Positions 62,564 to 64,000 of a DNA stretch of 64,000 bases are shown in pieces. The number at the start of each line of letters is the position of its first letter. Positions within the stretch are counted from its first letter, which is position 1. A program made the translations under genes and the position numbers. The stretch is taken from assembly GCA_029261355.1 (NCBI GenBank), contig JAJDBM010000010.1, positions 124,001 through 188,000 of the forward strand, written 5' to 3'. This stretch comes from Nitrospirales bacterium. Lineage in GTDB: Bacteria > Nitrospirota > Nitrospiria > Nitrospirales > UBA8639. The notes beneath the pieces were generated by a model. The model did no database searches, had not been told where the DNA came from, and worked only from the letters and a program-made list of their open reading frames with translations.

Positions 62564-63889
62564 ATGAGTAAGGTCTCCGAGGTACAGACTCCAATGAGTC
62601 TCCGGAAAGTTTTTGAGCTTTGGTGGCCATTGGCGGGAAGTTGGGTGCTCATGGGCATTGAGCTTCCTATTGTGAGTGCAGTCATGGCTCGTCTTGCTGA
62701 CCCAGAAATACATTTGGCTGCCTATGGAGGGGTCGTCTTTCCCCTGGCGCTCATTATTGAATCCCCCGTCATCATGCTGTTAGTCGCCTCGACCGCGTTA
62801 TCTAAAGATTGGACGTCGTATGTGTTTCTTCGACGATTCATGAGTCAACTAGCTTGCGCCCTCACCGTGCTTCATGTGTTGGTCGCATTTACACCGCTTT
62901 ATGATGTGATTGTAGTGGATATCATTGGTGTGCCCGAAGGGATTCGAGAGCCTGCACGAATCGGATTGATGTTGATGACTCCGTGGACGGCGGCCATTGC
63001 GGTTCGTCGTTTTCAACAAGGCGTGCTCATTCGATATGGCCGAACCCAATTGATTGGAGTTGGAACGGCTCTGCGTTTGATCGTGAATATGACGATTTTA
63101 GGAGTTGGGCTATACTGGGAATCAGCTCCAGGGATTGTTGTGGCAACGGTTGCCGTGTCCATCGGCGTGTTGACTGAGGCGATCTTTGTGAATATCCAGG
63201 TACAGCCATTATTGGCACGTATGCGGGCTGATCCTCACGATTCAGAAGTCCCATTGACGATGGAGAGGCTTCTTAAGTTTTATATTCCACTTGCGATGAC
63301 TTCGTTGTTGGCCTTATTGGCTTTGCCGATTGGCAGTGCGGCCTTGAGCCGAATGCCTCGTGCGCTTGATTCTTTGGCCGTCTGGCCGGTCATGGCCGGT
63401 TTATCGTTTACGCTCCGCAGTCTTGGGTTGGCATTTCAAGAAGTGGTGGTCACATTGATTGATCAACCTGGTGCGATCCTCATTCTTCGTCGCTTTGCTC
63501 TCAGACTTGCGCTGATCACTAGCAGCCTTCTTTGTATTATTGCAGCCTCGCCACTTGGCCGAATGTGGTTTGGCGACATTGCAGGTCTCTCTCCAGAACT
63601 GACTGAGCTAGGGGCTAGTGCCATTTGGTTAGCAATTTTTCTTCCAGGGTTAAGTGCAATTGAAAGCTTTTATCAAGGAAGATTGGTCCAGAGACATCAG
63701 ACGAAAAGCATAACCGAAGCTGTGGCCATTGCCCTTGTCGCGAGTGCGTCCATTTTGGTTGTTGGTACCTATTATGGACAAATCACCGGGCTCTACGTCA
63801 GTGTGTTGGGTGTGAGCGTTGGATTAATTTGCCAAACATTGTGGTTATTCTACCGCAGCACATCTTCTCCACTTCCACTATCGAGTTGA
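62564..63889 (+). CDS. MATE/ANKH-like multi-span membrane protein
   Basis: From ATG 62564 the 441-residue product has about 11-12 membrane spans in two repeats that start FELWWPLAGSWVLMGIELPIVSAVMARLADPEIHLAAYGG and MERLLKFYIPLAMTSLLALLALPIG. This fits the multidrug/oligosaccharide-flippase (MOP) superfamily, and the WWPL...AAYGG pattern is reminiscent of ANKH-type phosphate or pyrophosphate exporters. It follows the BrxC/BrxD-like gene after about 310 bp. Any functional link with that gene is unproven. Confidence 0.72.
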   Translation: MSKVSEVQTPMSLRKVFELWWPLAGSWVLMGIELPIVSAVMARLADPEIHLAAYGGVVFPLALIIESPVIMLLVASTALSKDWTSYVFLRRFMSQLACALTVLHVLVAFTPLYDVIVVDIIGVPEGIREPARIGLMLMTPWTAAIAVRRFQQGVLIRYGRTQLIGVGTALRLIVNMTILGVGLYWESAPGIVVATVAVSIGVLTEAIFVNIQVQPLLARMRADPHDSEVPLTMERLLKFYIPLAMTSLLALLALPIGSAALSRMPRALDSLAVWPVMAGLSFTLRSLGLAFQEVVVTLIDQPGAILILRRFALRLALITSSLLCIIAASPLGRMWFGDIAGLSPELTELGASAIWLAIFLPGLSAIESFYQGRLVQRHQTKSITEAVAIALVASASILVVGTYYGQITGLYVSVLGVSVGLICQTLWLFYRSTSSPLPLSS

Positions 63890-64000
63890 TACATTTTGCG
63901 ACACTTTATTTTGGCATCGCCATTCTGGCTCTGGGTCCATGTAATCGGTCGCAATGTAGGAATATAGGTCACTTTTTAGGGATGTGAATGTTTTTCCCTT

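Noticed and set aside
1-64000. CRISPR array, rRNA or tRNA genes
   Set aside because: Looked for regular short repeats with spacers and for tRNA T-loop and CCA signatures; none was convincing. The repeats at 1-751 are coding and protein-periodic.

Overview
The window (about 46-48 % GC by eye, no rRNA or tRNA recognised) comes from a Gram-negative diderm bacterium. The evidence is many lipobox lipoproteins, a BamE-like lipoprotein, a YdbH-YnbE-YdbL envelope lipid-transport set, a CsgG-like outer-membrane pore and a PEP-CTERM protein. The family mix (FecR, YVTN propeller, caspase-like and DsrE2/TusA proteins, GlnRS) fits a Nitrospirota-type or proteobacterial environmental lineage. That placement is inference only.

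Region 1 (1-6.5 kb, + strand) looks like a CsgG-linked secretion and surface-fibre locus. A repeat protein with six copies of an A[DN]AN-x-GSVQ motif is followed by a large hairpin, a small exported protein, a CsgG-like lipoprotein, two exported/anchored small proteins, an LPP20/FlgT-like protein, a DUF2807-like head-GIN protein and a DUF4384-like protein. Region 2 (6.6-18 kb) is mostly housekeeping and small exported genes: an STN-domain protein, a MazG-like pyrophosphohydrolase, glycerate 2-kinase, family 5 uracil-DNA glycosylase, 6-phosphogluconolactonase, QmcA/NfeD, SemiSWEET and a pentapeptide-repeat protein. Region 3 (18.5-26.5 kb) holds a PEP-CTERM protein, a redoxin, a DUF5060/glycosidase-like exported protein, a TusA-DsrE2 sulfur-transfer pair, formiminotransferase, a CBS-pair protein and a voltage-gated channel of the BacNav type with an unusual TLEDWTD filter.

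Region 4 (26.5-42.4 kb) is the most unusual part. It is a run of co-oriented minus-strand genes whose products are nearly all exported. An exported WD40-SH3-coiled coil-caspase-like protein (1177 aa, with a C10 tract in its gene) is followed by a YVTN lipoprotein and a FecR-domain protein. Upstream of these lie six tandem paralogues that share a roughly 100-residue N-terminal domain. They carry different C-terminal modules: trimeric beta-helix spike, Ca-binding beta/gamma-crystallin, coiled coil, two diheme c-type modules and an unknown beta domain. Tiny exported peptides, a ricin-type beta-trefoil lipoprotein and a decayed copy of that lipoprotein accompany the array. A free-standing exported spike-like protein with octad repeats follows at 43.3 kb.

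Region 5 (44-56 kb) contains an exported M28 peptidase, an ArsR-AHSA1 pair with a perfect 28-bp palindrome over the ArsR start codon, a decayed DDE transposase, small exported proteins, an SRPBCC protein, a ROK sugar kinase, ydbH-ynbE-ydbL and glnS. Region 6 (56-64 kb) holds a long acidic TPR lipoprotein, a 42-residue single-span miniprotein, a double BrxC/BrxD-like (DUF2791-type) ATPase and a MATE/ANKH-like membrane protein at the right edge. The last two may be the visible end of a defence or other accessory locus.
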